DNA of 47,583 bases from an uncultured Eubacteriales bacterium (GTDB taxonomy: Bacteria; Bacillota; Clostridia; Oscillospirales; Acutalibacteraceae), in NCBI GenBank assembly GCA_934476085.1, contig CAKSNE010000015.1, forward strand, positions 1 through 47,583, in the 5' to 3' direction. Below the pieces are notes generated by a model. It was not told where the DNA came from, ran no database searches, and saw only the letters and a program-made list of their open reading frames with translations. Position 1 is the first letter of the stretch; the number at the start of each line of letters is the position of its first letter. Both the position numbers and the translations under genes were made by a program. Below, one piece after another: positions 30,315-38,251 of the stretch.

Positions 30315-31056
30315 ATTTGATATAAAAGGACTTGATTTATACTACGGAGATTTCAAAGCCCTAAAAAGTGTGAATTTAGAGATAGAAACTAATAAAATTA
30401 CCGCATTTATCGGACCGTCGGGTTGTGGTAAATCAACACTTTTAAAATCACTTAACAGAATGAACGATTTAGTTGAAAACTGTAAAATTCAAGGTGAGAT
30501 TAAGTTAGACGGTGAAGATATTTACGGCGATATGGATGTAAGTTTGCTTCGTAAGCGCGTTGGAATGGTTTTTCAAAAGCCAAATCCGTTTCCAATGAGT
30601 ATTTATGATAATATAGCTTATGGACCTAGAACTCATGGTATTCACTCAAAATCAAAACTTGATGAAATAGTTGAAACATCGCTTAAAAATGCAGCCATTT
30701 GGGATGAGCTTAAAGACAGACTTAAAAAATCTGCGCTCGGACTTTCGGGCGGTCAGCAACAAAGACTTTGTATTGCAAGAGCATTAGCGGTTGAGCCTGA
30801 AGTTTTATTATTAGATGAGCCGACAAGCGCGCTTGATCCGATTTCTACTTCAAAAATTGAAGATTTAAGTTTGGAGCTTAAAAAGAAATATACAATCGTA
30901 ATGGTAACTCATAATATGCAACAAGCTGTAAGAATTGCAGATAAAACTGCGTTTTTCTTGCTAGGCGAAGTTGTTGAATACAGCGATACTGAAAAAATGT
31001 TCTCAACACCAACAGACAAAAGAACAGAGGATTATATAACAGGGAGATTTGGATAA
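30307..31056 (+). CDS. pstB: Phosphate ABC transporter ATP-binding protein PstB
   Basis: A 249-residue ATPase that powers phosphate import through PstCA. It carries Walker A GPSGCGKST, the PstB-typical LKSLNRMNDL, the Q-loop VFQKPNPFPMSIYDN, the signature LSGGQQQR, Walker B VLLLDEPTSALDP and the switch His in MVTHNMQQA. The length is standard. It overlaps pstA by 8 bp and phoU by 1 bp. Confidence 0.98.
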   Translation: MNKFDIKGLDLYYGDFKALKSVNLEIETNKITAFIGPSGCGKSTLLKSLNRMNDLVENCKIQGEIKLDGEDIYGDMDVSLLRKRVGMVFQKPNPFPMSIYDNIAYGPRTHGIHSKSKLDEIVETSLKNAAIWDELKDRLKKSALGLSGGQQQRLCIARALAVEPEVLLLDEPTSALDPISTSKIEDLSLELKKKYTIVMVTHNMQQAVRIADKTAFFLLGEVVEYSDTEKMFSTPTDKRTEDYITGRFG

Positions 31057-31697
31057 TGAGAAATAAGTATGACCAACAACTAGGTATTTTAAATGATGAT
31101 ATGATTAAAATGGGTTCTCTTTGTGAAGAAGTTATTTCAAAAGCAGCTAAGTGCCTTTGTGATAACAACCCAGTGTTTATCAAAGAAGTTATTGAAACAG
31201 ATAAACAAATAGATGATATGGAACATGAAATCGAAAGTATCTGTATGAAACTTATTTTAAGACAACAACCTGTTGCTACTGATTTGAGAATGATTTCATC
31301 TGCACTTAAAATGATTTCTGATATGGAGCGAATAGGTGACCAGGCAGCTGATATTGCGGAAATTTTAAAGTTTATCGGCGTTGGTGAGGCAAAATCAAAA
31401 CTTCATATTTGTGATATGGCAAGAGCAACTATTAAAATGGTAACCGAAAGCGTTGAATCTTATGTAAAACGTGATTATGATATGGCAAAAGCGGTTATTG
31501 CTTATGATGATAAGGTTGATAGCCTTTTTATCAAGGTTAAAGAAGAATTAACCGAGCTTATTAAAACCGAACAGGCAAGCGGCGAATTTTGTCTTGACCT
31601 TTTAATGATTGCAAAATATTTTGAAAGAATAGGTGACCACGCAGTAAATATTGCCGGATGGGTACTTTATTCATTGACAGGAACGCATAAAGAATGA
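31056..31697 (+). CDS. phoU: Phosphate transport system regulator PhoU
   Basis: A 213-residue cytoplasmic all-helical protein made of two PhoU repeats; each has the metal-binding pattern seen in ISDMERIGDQAADIAE and KYFERIGDHAVNIAGW. PhoU links PstB state to the PhoR sensor kinase and keeps the Pho regulon off when phosphate is plentiful. It starts on the stop codon of pstB (TAATG). It is last in the operon. Confidence 0.97.
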   Translation: MRNKYDQQLGILNDDMIKMGSLCEEVISKAAKCLCDNNPVFIKEVIETDKQIDDMEHEIESICMKLILRQQPVATDLRMISSALKMISDMERIGDQAADIAEILKFIGVGEAKSKLHICDMARATIKMVTESVESYVKRDYDMAKAVIAYDDKVDSLFIKVKEELTELIKTEQASGEFCLDLLMIAKYFERIGDHAVNIAGWVLYSLTGTHKE

Positions 31698-31721
31698 TTA
31701 AAATAACTTTTTCATATATAT

Positions 31722-31761
31722 AAAAAGATGACAGATAAATTTAATTATCTGCCATCTTTTT
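31722..31761. terminator. Bidirectional terminator between phoU and the convergent membrane gene
   Basis: AAAAAGATGACAGATAA (31722-31738) pairs with TTATCTGCCATCTTTTT (31745-31761) with one mismatch. Its right arm also codes the last residues of the minus-strand gene. Confidence 0.85.
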
Positions 31762-32499
31762 TTGTTTTCTTTTTATTAATGTAAATATTACAGTGAAGAT
31801 TAATTCTTCTGATATGCCGATTATCAATGCGATTGGTAAAAAATCAAAAACTATTGCTAAAGCGGTTAATAAAACGAAAATATAAGGTTGTAAAAATATA
31901 AAAATGTTTTTCTTTTTTCGTTTGAGTTTTATACAAAAATCAAAGTATCTTATATTTCTTGAAATTGCATTAATAAGCAAAATTACGCCTAGAAAAAATC
32001 CGTTGTATTTGCTTACATTATACTCATCAAAATCATTGTCATAAAAAACATTTTCAACAAAAATTGAATTATTTTTATATTTTAAATCAAGTACAACTTT
32101 TGAATTTTCTTGAGCTAAAACAGTAGTTTTAGCTTTATTTTTATCAAAAACTTCTATGTTGTAAATATAGCCTACTTTTGTAAATGAGAAAAAGCTGTTT
32201 TTATCTTTAAAAAACATAATATGCGGATTTGAAACAGTATACTTTTGAGATTTTCCTTGTTCTTCTATTTGAATTCTGTCGAATGAAGCGGTATCCGGCT
32301 TTTCACTCCAAAGTTTTAGATAGTTGTTTTCTTCGATTTTATCTTGATATTTCATATAATCTGTGCCCATAGATTCGATTGATGAAATTGCAAGAGATTT
32401 CACCTGATAACCTATCAAAGCAGAAAAACAATATAATACTACTGTAATGCCAACTATTAAAAACCAGATATATTTAAAAACTTTACTTATTATTTTCAT
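31741..32499 (-). CDS. Hypothetical membrane protein
   Basis: A 252-residue protein I do not recognise. An N-terminal membrane helix (about 9-32) is followed by an extracytoplasmic part of about 130 residues with many charged and aromatic residues, then hydrophobic segments (about 166-182, 200-219, 223-243) and a Lys-rich C-terminal tail. The stretch FLPIALIIGISEELIFTVIF may form the last helix. It starts 12 bp after the GH25 lysozyme stop behind GAGGTG, so the two probably form one operon and it may assist wall-related export or immunity; this is positional inference only. Confidence 0.7.
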   Translation of the reverse strand: MKIISKVFKYIWFLIVGITVVLYCFSALIGYQVKSLAISSIESMGTDYMKYQDKIEENNYLKLWSEKPDTASFDRIQIEEQGKSQKYTVSNPHIMFFKDKNSFFSFTKVGYIYNIEVFDKNKAKTTVLAQENSKVVLDLKYKNNSIFVENVFYDNDFDEYNVSKYNGFFLGVILLINAISRNIRYFDFCIKLKRKKKNIFIFLQPYIFVLLTALAIVFDFLPIALIIGISEELIFTVIFTLIKRKQKKMADN

Positions 32500-32511
32500 A
32501 AAACACCTCGA

Positions 32512-34377
32512 TTAATAAGGTCTTGCTGATTTAGATTTTGAAAAAGAAGCATAAACTCGTTTTCCGTTAACTTTTTTATAAGCTCTGACTTTAAAATAAT
32601 ATTTTTTGCTCGCTTTTAATTTCTTTTTAACATAAACTGCTTTTTTAGTTGTTTTTACTCTTTTATATTTTCCGCCTGAAGTTTTCATAAAAACTTCATA
32701 ACCGGTAGCTCCGTTTACTTTTTTATAAGTAACTTTAATTCGTTTTTTATAACGAGAAAGTTTAATGGAAACTGTTTTCATAGGAGTAGCCGATTTTTCA
32801 AAAGTATAATCGCTGTATGCAGTTGATCCGTTTGAGGTTAAATATTGTCTTACCTGATATGTATATTTAGTGCCTTTTTTAATGTTTTTATCAATATAAG
32901 ATGATGTAGTTGAATTTTTTATTGTAGCTATTCTTTTAAAACTGCCGTTTCCGGCTTTTCTAAAAACCTGAGTGCCACTCGCATCTGAAACGTTAGTCCA
33001 CTTAACTTCAATTTTTTTATTTGTTTTTAAAGCAACCTGATTTAATATAGGCTGATTTTTAGTTATAGCCTTAACAGGAGTGCTTCTCGATTCAACAATA
33101 TTTCCGTTTTCATCTCGGATAATTGCTTTAACTACATAAAAATAAGTTTTAAAAGCGGTTTGAGCCTTATCTATATAAGATGTTGTTTTTGAATCAGTTT
33201 TTGTCATTGATTTAAAACTTGCTGTGGCAAATTCCGAACGGTAAACTTCATATTCTGAAGCATTTTTATAAGGTATCCAACTAATGCTGCTCGAAGTTGA
33301 TGTGGTTGAATTTACATGTATTGAAAAAGCACCTTCGGTAGCAAGTTCGCTTGAAAAAGCACCTGAAACAAAACTTCCTTTATAAGCTGAAATTGCCTTG
33401 ACTACATATCTGGACGGCATACCTTCTGATTCTGTGTCAGTAAAAGAAGTAATTCCCGCTCCTTTAATAGTTTTATAATAATCAAATTTGCCGTTATCTT
33501 CATTGAATTTATATATTTGATAACCATAACAACCCTTAACTTTTGACCATTTTATTTTTATCTCGTCTAATGTTTCGGAAACGAGAGATAAATTAGTAAC
33601 TTGGTCAGGCTCTTTGAAATATCTAAAATTGCAGTCAAGTCCACCGGGTATTCCGTTTGCTTTACCCGAACTTGTATATTGCCAATATGTATAATGTTCA
33701 TCATATAATTTGCTGTTGTATTTTGGGGCGGTAGAGTAATTAGCAAGCCAAATATCATAGTCTTTTGCAATAACTTCATCATTCAAATCATTTAAAAGCA
33801 TTGTGTGGTTAGCATAAACCATTGCAGTATAACCGGCTGCCTCAACTCTTTTACAAAATGCAAGACATATATTTGTTCTTTGTTTATTAGTAAGCTTTGC
33901 CGCACGAAGTCTGCCTGTTGACGGGCCGGAATACTCATAGTCAAAAACAAGCGGTAAAGTAAGATTATATCCTTTAACAATGCTCATTAAATAATCTGCT
34001 TCATCTTCAGCTTCTTTTACAGTTATAGCTTGTGAAAAAATATAAGCACCAACATCAAGACCTGCATCAATAGCGGCAGTGGCATATTTATCAAAAACTT
34101 TATCTTTAAACATATTTCCGGCTTTGCCATAACCACGGCAAGCGGCACGGAGAATAACAAATTCTACCCCTGCGGCTTTTGCTTTTAAAAAATCAGCAGA
34201 TGTTTGATATTGAGAAATATCAAGACCGTTTGAAACAGTATAGCCGGCAAATTTCGGGTCATGATTATATGTTTTTGACATAAAAGGGCTTTGCCTGGTA
34301 TCAGCAAAAACATTTGCAGTCAGACCGAGAGATAAGATTAATAATATTACAAAAAGTAATGAAAAACTTTTTTTCAT
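32512..34377 (-). CDS. Secreted GH25 lysozyme with fibronectin-III-like repeats
   Basis: A 621-residue exported protein. A signal peptide (about 1-26) precedes a GH25 muramidase domain (about 45-245): GLDISQYQ with the first catalytic Asp, VEFVILRAACRGYGK, and the DxE pair in LPLVFDYEYSG, then YDIWLANYS and GLDCNFRYF. Four fibronectin-III-like modules follow (about 258-350, 352-440, 443-532, 538-621). The last, Lys-rich module (YYFKVRAYKKVNGKRVY) is clearly related to the end of the cohesin-like protein at 19989-20903. GH25 enzymes cleave the MurNAc-GlcNAc bond of peptidoglycan; with this tail the enzyme may bind wall or extracellular polymer. Confidence 0.92.
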   Translation of the reverse strand: MKKSFSLLFVILLILSLGLTANVFADTRQSPFMSKTYNHDPKFAGYTVSNGLDISQYQTSADFLKAKAAGVEFVILRAACRGYGKAGNMFKDKVFDKYATAAIDAGLDVGAYIFSQAITVKEAEDEADYLMSIVKGYNLTLPLVFDYEYSGPSTGRLRAAKLTNKQRTNICLAFCKRVEAAGYTAMVYANHTMLLNDLNDEVIAKDYDIWLANYSTAPKYNSKLYDEHYTYWQYTSSGKANGIPGGLDCNFRYFKEPDQVTNLSLVSETLDEIKIKWSKVKGCYGYQIYKFNEDNGKFDYYKTIKGAGITSFTDTESEGMPSRYVVKAISAYKGSFVSGAFSSELATEGAFSIHVNSTTSTSSSISWIPYKNASEYEVYRSEFATASFKSMTKTDSKTTSYIDKAQTAFKTYFYVVKAIIRDENGNIVESRSTPVKAITKNQPILNQVALKTNKKIEVKWTNVSDASGTQVFRKAGNGSFKRIATIKNSTTSSYIDKNIKKGTKYTYQVRQYLTSNGSTAYSDYTFEKSATPMKTVSIKLSRYKKRIKVTYKKVNGATGYEVFMKTSGGKYKRVKTTKKAVYVKKKLKASKKYYFKVRAYKKVNGKRVYASFSKSKSARPY

Positions 34378-34415
34378 TCTTAGTTACACATCCTTTAGGG
34401 AAAAATAGTATACTT

Positions 34416-34444
34416 ATTATGACTGATTTTACTAGTTATGTCAA
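34416..34444 (-). promoter_or_regulatory. Sigma-A promoter of the GH25 gene
   Basis: On the minus strand TTGACA (34439-34444), a 17-bp spacer and CATAAT (34416-34421), about 38 bp upstream of the ATG. Confidence 0.7.
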
Positions 34445-34516
34445 CCCAATTGAGTGAAAAACATATTCTTTGGTAAATTTATATAAAATATTTTTAAAAA
34501 AATGTTATAAATGCAA

Positions 34517-34544
34517 AAAACTTCGGAAGTTAATCCGAAGTTTT
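34517..34544 (-). terminator. Terminator of the AI-2E family permease gene
   Basis: AAAACTTCGGA (34517-34527) pairs with TCCGAAGTTTT (34534-34544); on the minus strand further T follow. Confidence 0.85.
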
Positions 34545-34562
34545 AAAAATTAAGATAAATTA

Positions 34563-35759
34563 TTATAGCAATTCTTCATCTTTTTCTTGTGCTTGTGCTT
34601 TAAGAGCTTTCTTTTTTTCACATTTTATTATAATTTTTTTAATTATATCATAAATAATTGCAAAAACAGGAACTCCGGCAATCATACCGGTAAGACCGAA
34701 AAGTCCGCCAAAAATAAGCATTGAGAATAGAACCCAAAAACTAGATAAGCCAATTGAATCGCCTAAAATTCTAGGTCCGATAATGTTACCGTCAAGCTGT
34801 TGCAGAATTACTATCATAATAACAAACACAAGACATTTCCAAGGGTCTTCAATTAAAATGAGAAGTCCGGCAGGGATACCGCCGATAAACGGACCAAAGA
34901 AAGGAATGATATTTGTAACTCCGACTAAAACTGCAATTAACAGCGGGAAAGGAAGTCTTAAAATAACCATTAAAATGTAACAAAGTATTCCTATAATTGC
35001 TGAATCTAAAATTCTTCCTGAAATAAAATTTAAAACAACATTATTTGCAAATTCAACTTCATCTTTTACAACTCGTGACATCTTTTTTGAAAAAACAAGT
35101 TCAATAAATCTCTTTAAACCAATTTTAAATTGATGTCTGTCAGCTAAAAGATATATTGCAACGATAATACCGATAAAAATATTTTTAGTTACAATCGCAA
35201 CGCTTAAAACGCCGTCGCCTATGCTTTTAACAACAGTGCCTATTTGACTGCTCCAGTTAGTAAGCAATTTTGTGATATCAGAAGTGTATTCATTAATAGC
35301 GTTGTTTACTGTTGTTCTAAGTTCAGTATTATCTTTCAAAAATCCGTCAACAAAGTGACTTATTCTATCAATGTAGGTAGGTGCTGAATTGATAATTTTC
35401 ATAATACTTTCGTATAACTGAGGAATTACCATATAAAGAATAATTGCTACAACGCCTATACCGAAAGCGATACTTAAAAAGATACTAATTCCGCGAGTAA
35501 GCCCATTTGCAATTTTTCGCTTTTTGACTTTTGAAAATACCTTTTTAAATACTTTTTCAAAAAAGATACAAACCGGGTAAAGTAAATAAGCAAAAATTGC
35601 ACCATATATCAAAGGCATAGCCGCAGATATAAATACTTTAAATCCCGCATAAATATCAGGTATTCTTGATAGAGTAAAGTATAAAACAATGCAAAGTGCA
35701 AGAGTTGAAAAAAGAGTTACACCGGCATAAAAATACTTTTTAAAGTTATTGTTTTTCAT
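34563..35759 (-). CDS. AI-2E family transporter (PF01594-type permease)
   Basis: A 398-residue membrane protein with seven to eight hydrophobic segments; two pairs lie near the N-terminus (about 9-60, 85-112), then a soluble loop and a C-terminal bundle with the family pattern GVTNIIPFFGPFIGGIPAG and IIGPRILGDSIGLSSFW. Family members were linked to autoinducer-2 export, Na+/H+ antiport or sporulation-associated transport; the name does not prove AI-2 transport. The start has an AGGAAG site. The C-terminal tail is charged. It is a single gene with its own promoter and terminator. Confidence 0.9.
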   Translation of the reverse strand: MKNNNFKKYFYAGVTLFSTLALCIVLYFTLSRIPDIYAGFKVFISAAMPLIYGAIFAYLLYPVCIFFEKVFKKVFSKVKKRKIANGLTRGISIFLSIAFGIGVVAIILYMVIPQLYESIMKIINSAPTYIDRISHFVDGFLKDNTELRTTVNNAINEYTSDITKLLTNWSSQIGTVVKSIGDGVLSVAIVTKNIFIGIIVAIYLLADRHQFKIGLKRFIELVFSKKMSRVVKDEVEFANNVVLNFISGRILDSAIIGILCYILMVILRLPFPLLIAVLVGVTNIIPFFGPFIGGIPAGLLILIEDPWKCLVFVIMIVILQQLDGNIIGPRILGDSIGLSSFWVLFSMLIFGGLFGLTGMIAGVPVFAIIYDIIKKIIIKCEKKKALKAQAQEKDEELL

Positions 35760-35794
35760 AATGATTTACTTCCTATAAATAAAAGTATATTTCC

Positions 35795-35823
35795 ATTATA
35801 ATAGACTTTTACCTTTTTTTCAA
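35795..35823 (-). promoter_or_regulatory. Sigma-A promoter of the AI-2E family gene
   Basis: On the minus strand TTGAAA (35818-35823), a 17-bp spacer and a perfect TATAAT (35795-35800), 35 bp upstream of the ATG. Confidence 0.72.
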
Positions 35824-35842
35824 TAAAAATATTAACTTTTAT

Positions 35843-36415
35843 TTATAAAATAATCGGTTGTATTTGTCGGTTTTCAAGAGCATTATGCATTGCAACTATT
35901 GTTTTGTCGAAATTAGCAACAAGCGAACATTCCTTTGTTAGCGGATCATCTTGAGAGTAAGGTACAAAGAAGATGTTTTTTTGATTATGCAAAATACCGA
36001 TGTTTTTTGCACTTGTTGAAAGTCCGTCATTTGTTGAAACAGCAATTAAAACAGGACGATTATTGCGAAGGTGTGCTTTTGCCGCCATTGTTACGCTGGT
36101 GTCGGTAATACCGTTTGCTAATTTTCCTAAAGTGTTACCGGTACAAGGCTCGATTATTAATATATCAAGTAATTTTTTCGGGCCGATTGGCTCGGCTTCT
36201 TTTATTGATGAAATAATCTTTTTATTGCAAATACTCTCTATTTTTTTAATATGTTCTTCGGCCTTTCCGAATCTTGTGTCTGTCGAATATGCATTTTCCG
36301 ACATTATCGGTGTTACTGACGCACCCTCTGATACAAGCTTTTCTATAACAGGTATGACCTTTGCAAAAGTGCAGTAAGAGCCGCATAGTGCAAAGCCTAC
36401 CCTGACATTGTTCAT
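35843..36415 (-). CDS. dpaB: Dipicolinate synthase subunit B
   Basis: A 190-residue flavoprotein-like subunit that, with DpaA, makes dipicolinic acid for the spore core. The start is the ATG at 36415 (MNNVRVGFALCGSYCTF), about 7 bp after GGGTGGT; a TTG two codons upstream is possible. It shows the flavodoxin-like start VGFALCGSYCTFAKVIPV and the DpaB motif LLDILIIEPCTGNTLGKLANGITD with VTMAAKAHLRN. It lies 31 bp downstream of dpaA in the canonical order and indicates that the organism, or its recent ancestor, forms endospores. Confidence 0.95.
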   Translation of the reverse strand: MNNVRVGFALCGSYCTFAKVIPVIEKLVSEGASVTPIMSENAYSTDTRFGKAEEHIKKIESICNKKIISSIKEAEPIGPKKLLDILIIEPCTGNTLGKLANGITDTSVTMAAKAHLRNNRPVLIAVSTNDGLSTSAKNIGILHNQKNIFFVPYSQDDPLTKECSLVANFDKTIVAMHNALENRQIQPIIL

Positions 36416-36446
36416 ATTCAAACCACCCTTTCAATGTTTCAAGCGT

Positions 36447-37226
36447 TTATTTATTTGATAAATGTTTGTTTATAGTGTGATAAAGCGTTTCGGCAGCACT
36501 TTGTTCGCAGTATTTACAAGGTAAGGCTTTAGCGTCAATATATCTTGAACTGTTTTTTAGTCCGCTGTTTTTTGAAGATAAATCTATTACAAGAGTATTG
36601 TTAGAAATTGAATTTATAGCAGTATCTAGCAAAGCTCTTTCAGGTATAGTGTTAAAAATAACATCGTAATTTTCAAGCGAGCTGATTTCATTTGTGTTTA
36701 CTGATTTAAGTTTATGATTTTGAATATATTTAAAATCTTTTTCTCGTCTGGCACTAACCGTTATATTATCGCAAAAAGATGATAAAATTTTAGATAAATA
36801 TTTTCCTATCCTACCGTTGCCGAGTATTAAAATTTCAGCATTGTTTAATGAAAAATCTGTGTTCATAATAGCTAAAGCTACTGCACTTTCAGCAGTGTAA
36901 AGTGCATTTTTTAAAGTAAAAAATTCGTCGCAATTATAATCGGTAATTTTTCCGCTGAAATTCAAATTATCACACATTCCGCCGAAAATATGAGCATTGT
37001 TGTTTATGCTTGATAAAATTTCGTCACAATTATAATCAGTGGTATTGATTGTTTTTTTATCTCTTGTCAGCGGTAAAGGCAAAATTATAACATCAGATAT
37101 TTTCACAATGTTTTTTGCGGTTTTGATATCTTCGTTTCCGCTTAAATAAATAGTATCGTATTTTTTATTAAGTAAATGAGCAAGCCTTGATTGGCGTTTA
37201 TCATTTCCGATAACAGTAACAATCAA
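36447..37226 (-). CDS. dpaA: Dipicolinate synthase subunit A
   Basis: A 259-residue NAD(P)-binding subunit of dipicolinate synthase. I start with TTG at 37226 (reading MIVTVIGNDKRQSRLAHLL), 7 bp after GGGGG; the ATG at 37265 has no ribosome site. The N-terminal domain shows VIGNDKRQ and VIILPLPLTRDKKTINTT; the dinucleotide fold is AEILILGNGRIGKYLSKIL (GxGxxG), followed by TVSARR and VIFNTIPERAL. In B. subtilis the homologue spoVFA is expressed late in the mother cell. It is somewhat shorter than the usual 290-300 residues. Confidence 0.94.
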   Translation of the reverse strand: MIVTVIGNDKRQSRLAHLLNKKYDTIYLSGNEDIKTAKNIVKISDVIILPLPLTRDKKTINTTDYNCDEILSSINNNAHIFGGMCDNLNFSGKITDYNCDEFFTLKNALYTAESAVALAIMNTDFSLNNAEILILGNGRIGKYLSKILSSFCDNITVSARREKDFKYIQNHKLKSVNTNEISSLENYDVIFNTIPERALLDTAINSISNNTLVIDLSSKNSGLKNSSRYIDAKALPCKYCEQSAAETLYHTINKHLSNK

Positions 37227-37268
37227 TTTAATACCCCCGTTTATAAATTTATTTAATTCTATCAATAC

Positions 37269-37276
37269 AGTTTATG
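37269..37276 (-). promoter_or_regulatory. Possible sporulation sigma -10 (CATAAACT) of dpaAB
   Basis: On the minus strand CATAAACT fits the CATAnnnT core of sigma-E/sigma-K -10 elements, about 43 bp upstream of the dpaA start. No convincing matching -35 element was found, and no sigma-A promoter is seen in this spacer. Low confidence. Confidence 0.3.
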
Positions 37277-37305
37277 AAAAATTCTGATTATTTGCTAATA
37301 AAAAT

Positions 37306-37346
37306 AAAATGCTCCTTTATGCATTAACGCATAAAAGAGCATTTTT
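37306..37346 (-). terminator. Terminator of thiT
   Basis: AAAATGCTCCTTTATGC (37306-37322) pairs with GCATAAAAGAGCATTTT (37329-37345) with one mismatch; on the minus strand a T-rich tail follows. Confidence 0.85.
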
Positions 37347-37369
37347 ACGGAAGGAATTTATATATCCGG

Positions 37370-37951
37370 TTAATCTTCTAAAGCTTTCATAATAGGTTTG
37401 ATGTTGATTATAATACAAGCACCGATTACTGTTATTGCAAGCTCAGGCAACATATATAAACCATTATAAGTTAAGCTGTAAAGCCATACGCCGCCAAAAC
37501 CATTAGCGTAGTCGCCCCAAATTGTTACACCTGAAATAAAGTGACATGTAAATCTTAAAATGCAAGCAATACCTGTACCTAAACCAAATGCAACAGTTTT
37601 GTTTTGAATTTTGTTTTTGAACATTCCTGAAAAACCTAAAACACCGAATGCTACAAAGTAATCAGCAAAGATTAAAACTAAATAAGCAATAATGCCAGAA
37701 ACATAAGAAAAGTTGCTAAGACCGTCGAGTAACATATTTAATGTACCCATAACGGCACCGCATACAAAGCCCCAGCCAATACCATAAGTCCAACCAAGAA
37801 GCGCTAACGGTACCATACTAAATACTGTTATTGAACCGCCAAATGGAAATTTGATTGGAGTAAAGATGTTAAGAACAACTGAAACTGCAATAAATACTGC
37901 AGAAATAGTTAATCTTTTTGTAAGTTGTTTTTGTGTTAATTTTTTTGACAT
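37370..37951 (-). CDS. thiT: Thiamine-specific ECF transporter S component
   Basis: A 193-residue membrane protein with six helices that binds thiamine for import by a shared ECF energy module. It is recognised by ALLGWTYGIGWGFVCGAVMG, the FADYFVAFGVLGFSG segment and HFISGVTIWGDYA, where Trp and aromatic residues form the thiamine pocket. AGGAGGG precedes the start. The upstream TPP riboswitch and terminator confirm the thiamine link. No EcfA or EcfT gene is in the window, so it is a group II S component using a distant module. Confidence 0.95.
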   Translation of the reverse strand: MSKKLTQKQLTKRLTISAVFIAVSVVLNIFTPIKFPFGGSITVFSMVPLALLGWTYGIGWGFVCGAVMGTLNMLLDGLSNFSYVSGIIAYLVLIFADYFVAFGVLGFSGMFKNKIQNKTVAFGLGTGIACILRFTCHFISGVTIWGDYANGFGGVWLYSLTYNGLYMLPELAITVIGACIIINIKPIMKALED

Positions 37952-37983
37952 AAAACCTATGCCCTCCTAAAAATATATTTAGA

Positions 37984-38020
37984 CAAATAAAAAACGCACT
38001 TCGATAATACGAAATGCGTT
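37984..38020 (-). terminator. Riboswitch-controlled terminator upstream of thiT
   Basis: On the minus strand AACGCATTTCG, loop TATTAT and CGAAGTGCGTT form an 11-bp hairpin (one G-U) followed by TTTTTATTTG. It lies between the TPP aptamer and the thiT ribosome site and is the likely expression platform. Confidence 0.82.
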
Positions 38021-38043
38021 AAAACTCCTTGATATTTTAGAAA

Positions 38044-38131
38044 TTCCTACGCCGGTATTATCCGTATCAGGTTATAGGGTCAAAGTTGCAATTAAACTCA
38101 ATCTCAGCCAAGTAAAGCCTTAGCACCCCTT
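38044..38131 (-). ncRNA. TPP (thiamine pyrophosphate) riboswitch
   Basis: On the minus strand the aptamer reads GGGGTGC, then GGCTGAGA, GACCC, AACCTGATACGGATAATACC and GCGTAGGAA; these are the conserved blocks of the THI element in the right order and spacing. It is followed by a terminator and thiT. TPP binding should end transcription before thiT. Confidence 0.97.
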
Positions 38132-38147
38132 TTCATTTGTCAACGAT

Positions 38148-38176
38148 ATTATAAGACAAATTTCGATATTTGTCAA
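38148..38176 (-). promoter_or_regulatory. Perfect-consensus sigma-A promoter of the TPP-thiT unit
   Basis: On the minus strand TTGACA (38171-38176), a 17-bp spacer and TATAAT (38148-38153), about 16 bp before the aptamer. Full match to consensus suits a unit controlled by termination. Confidence 0.85.
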
Positions 38177-38181
38177 GAGCG

Positions 38182-38235
38182 ATTGTCACCTAATTTAAAA
38201 TAAAGGTTGACAATTAAGAAAATTTGATATATATT
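38182..38235 (+). promoter_or_regulatory. BirA-type biotin operator overlapping the birA-bioY promoter
   Basis: ATTGTCACC (38182-38190), 14 bp, and GGTTGACAAT (38205-38214) form the long interrupted palindrome of BirA operators. Its right arm includes the -35 TTGACA (38207-38212); a 17-bp spacer leads to TATATT (38230-38235). Occupancy by biotinyl-BirA would block RNA polymerase, giving autoregulation by biotin. The sequence match is seen; binding is inferred. Confidence 0.8.
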
Positions 38236-38251
38236 AACTAACGGTGATATC

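Noticed and set aside
34563..35759. Autoinducer-2 export as a firm function
   Set aside because: The family name rests on one early case; members have varied transport roles, so only the family is claimed.
37227..37265. ATG at 37265 as the start of dpaA
   Set aside because: No ribosome site precedes it, while the TTG at 37226 has GGGGG at 7 bp and gives the expected N-terminus.
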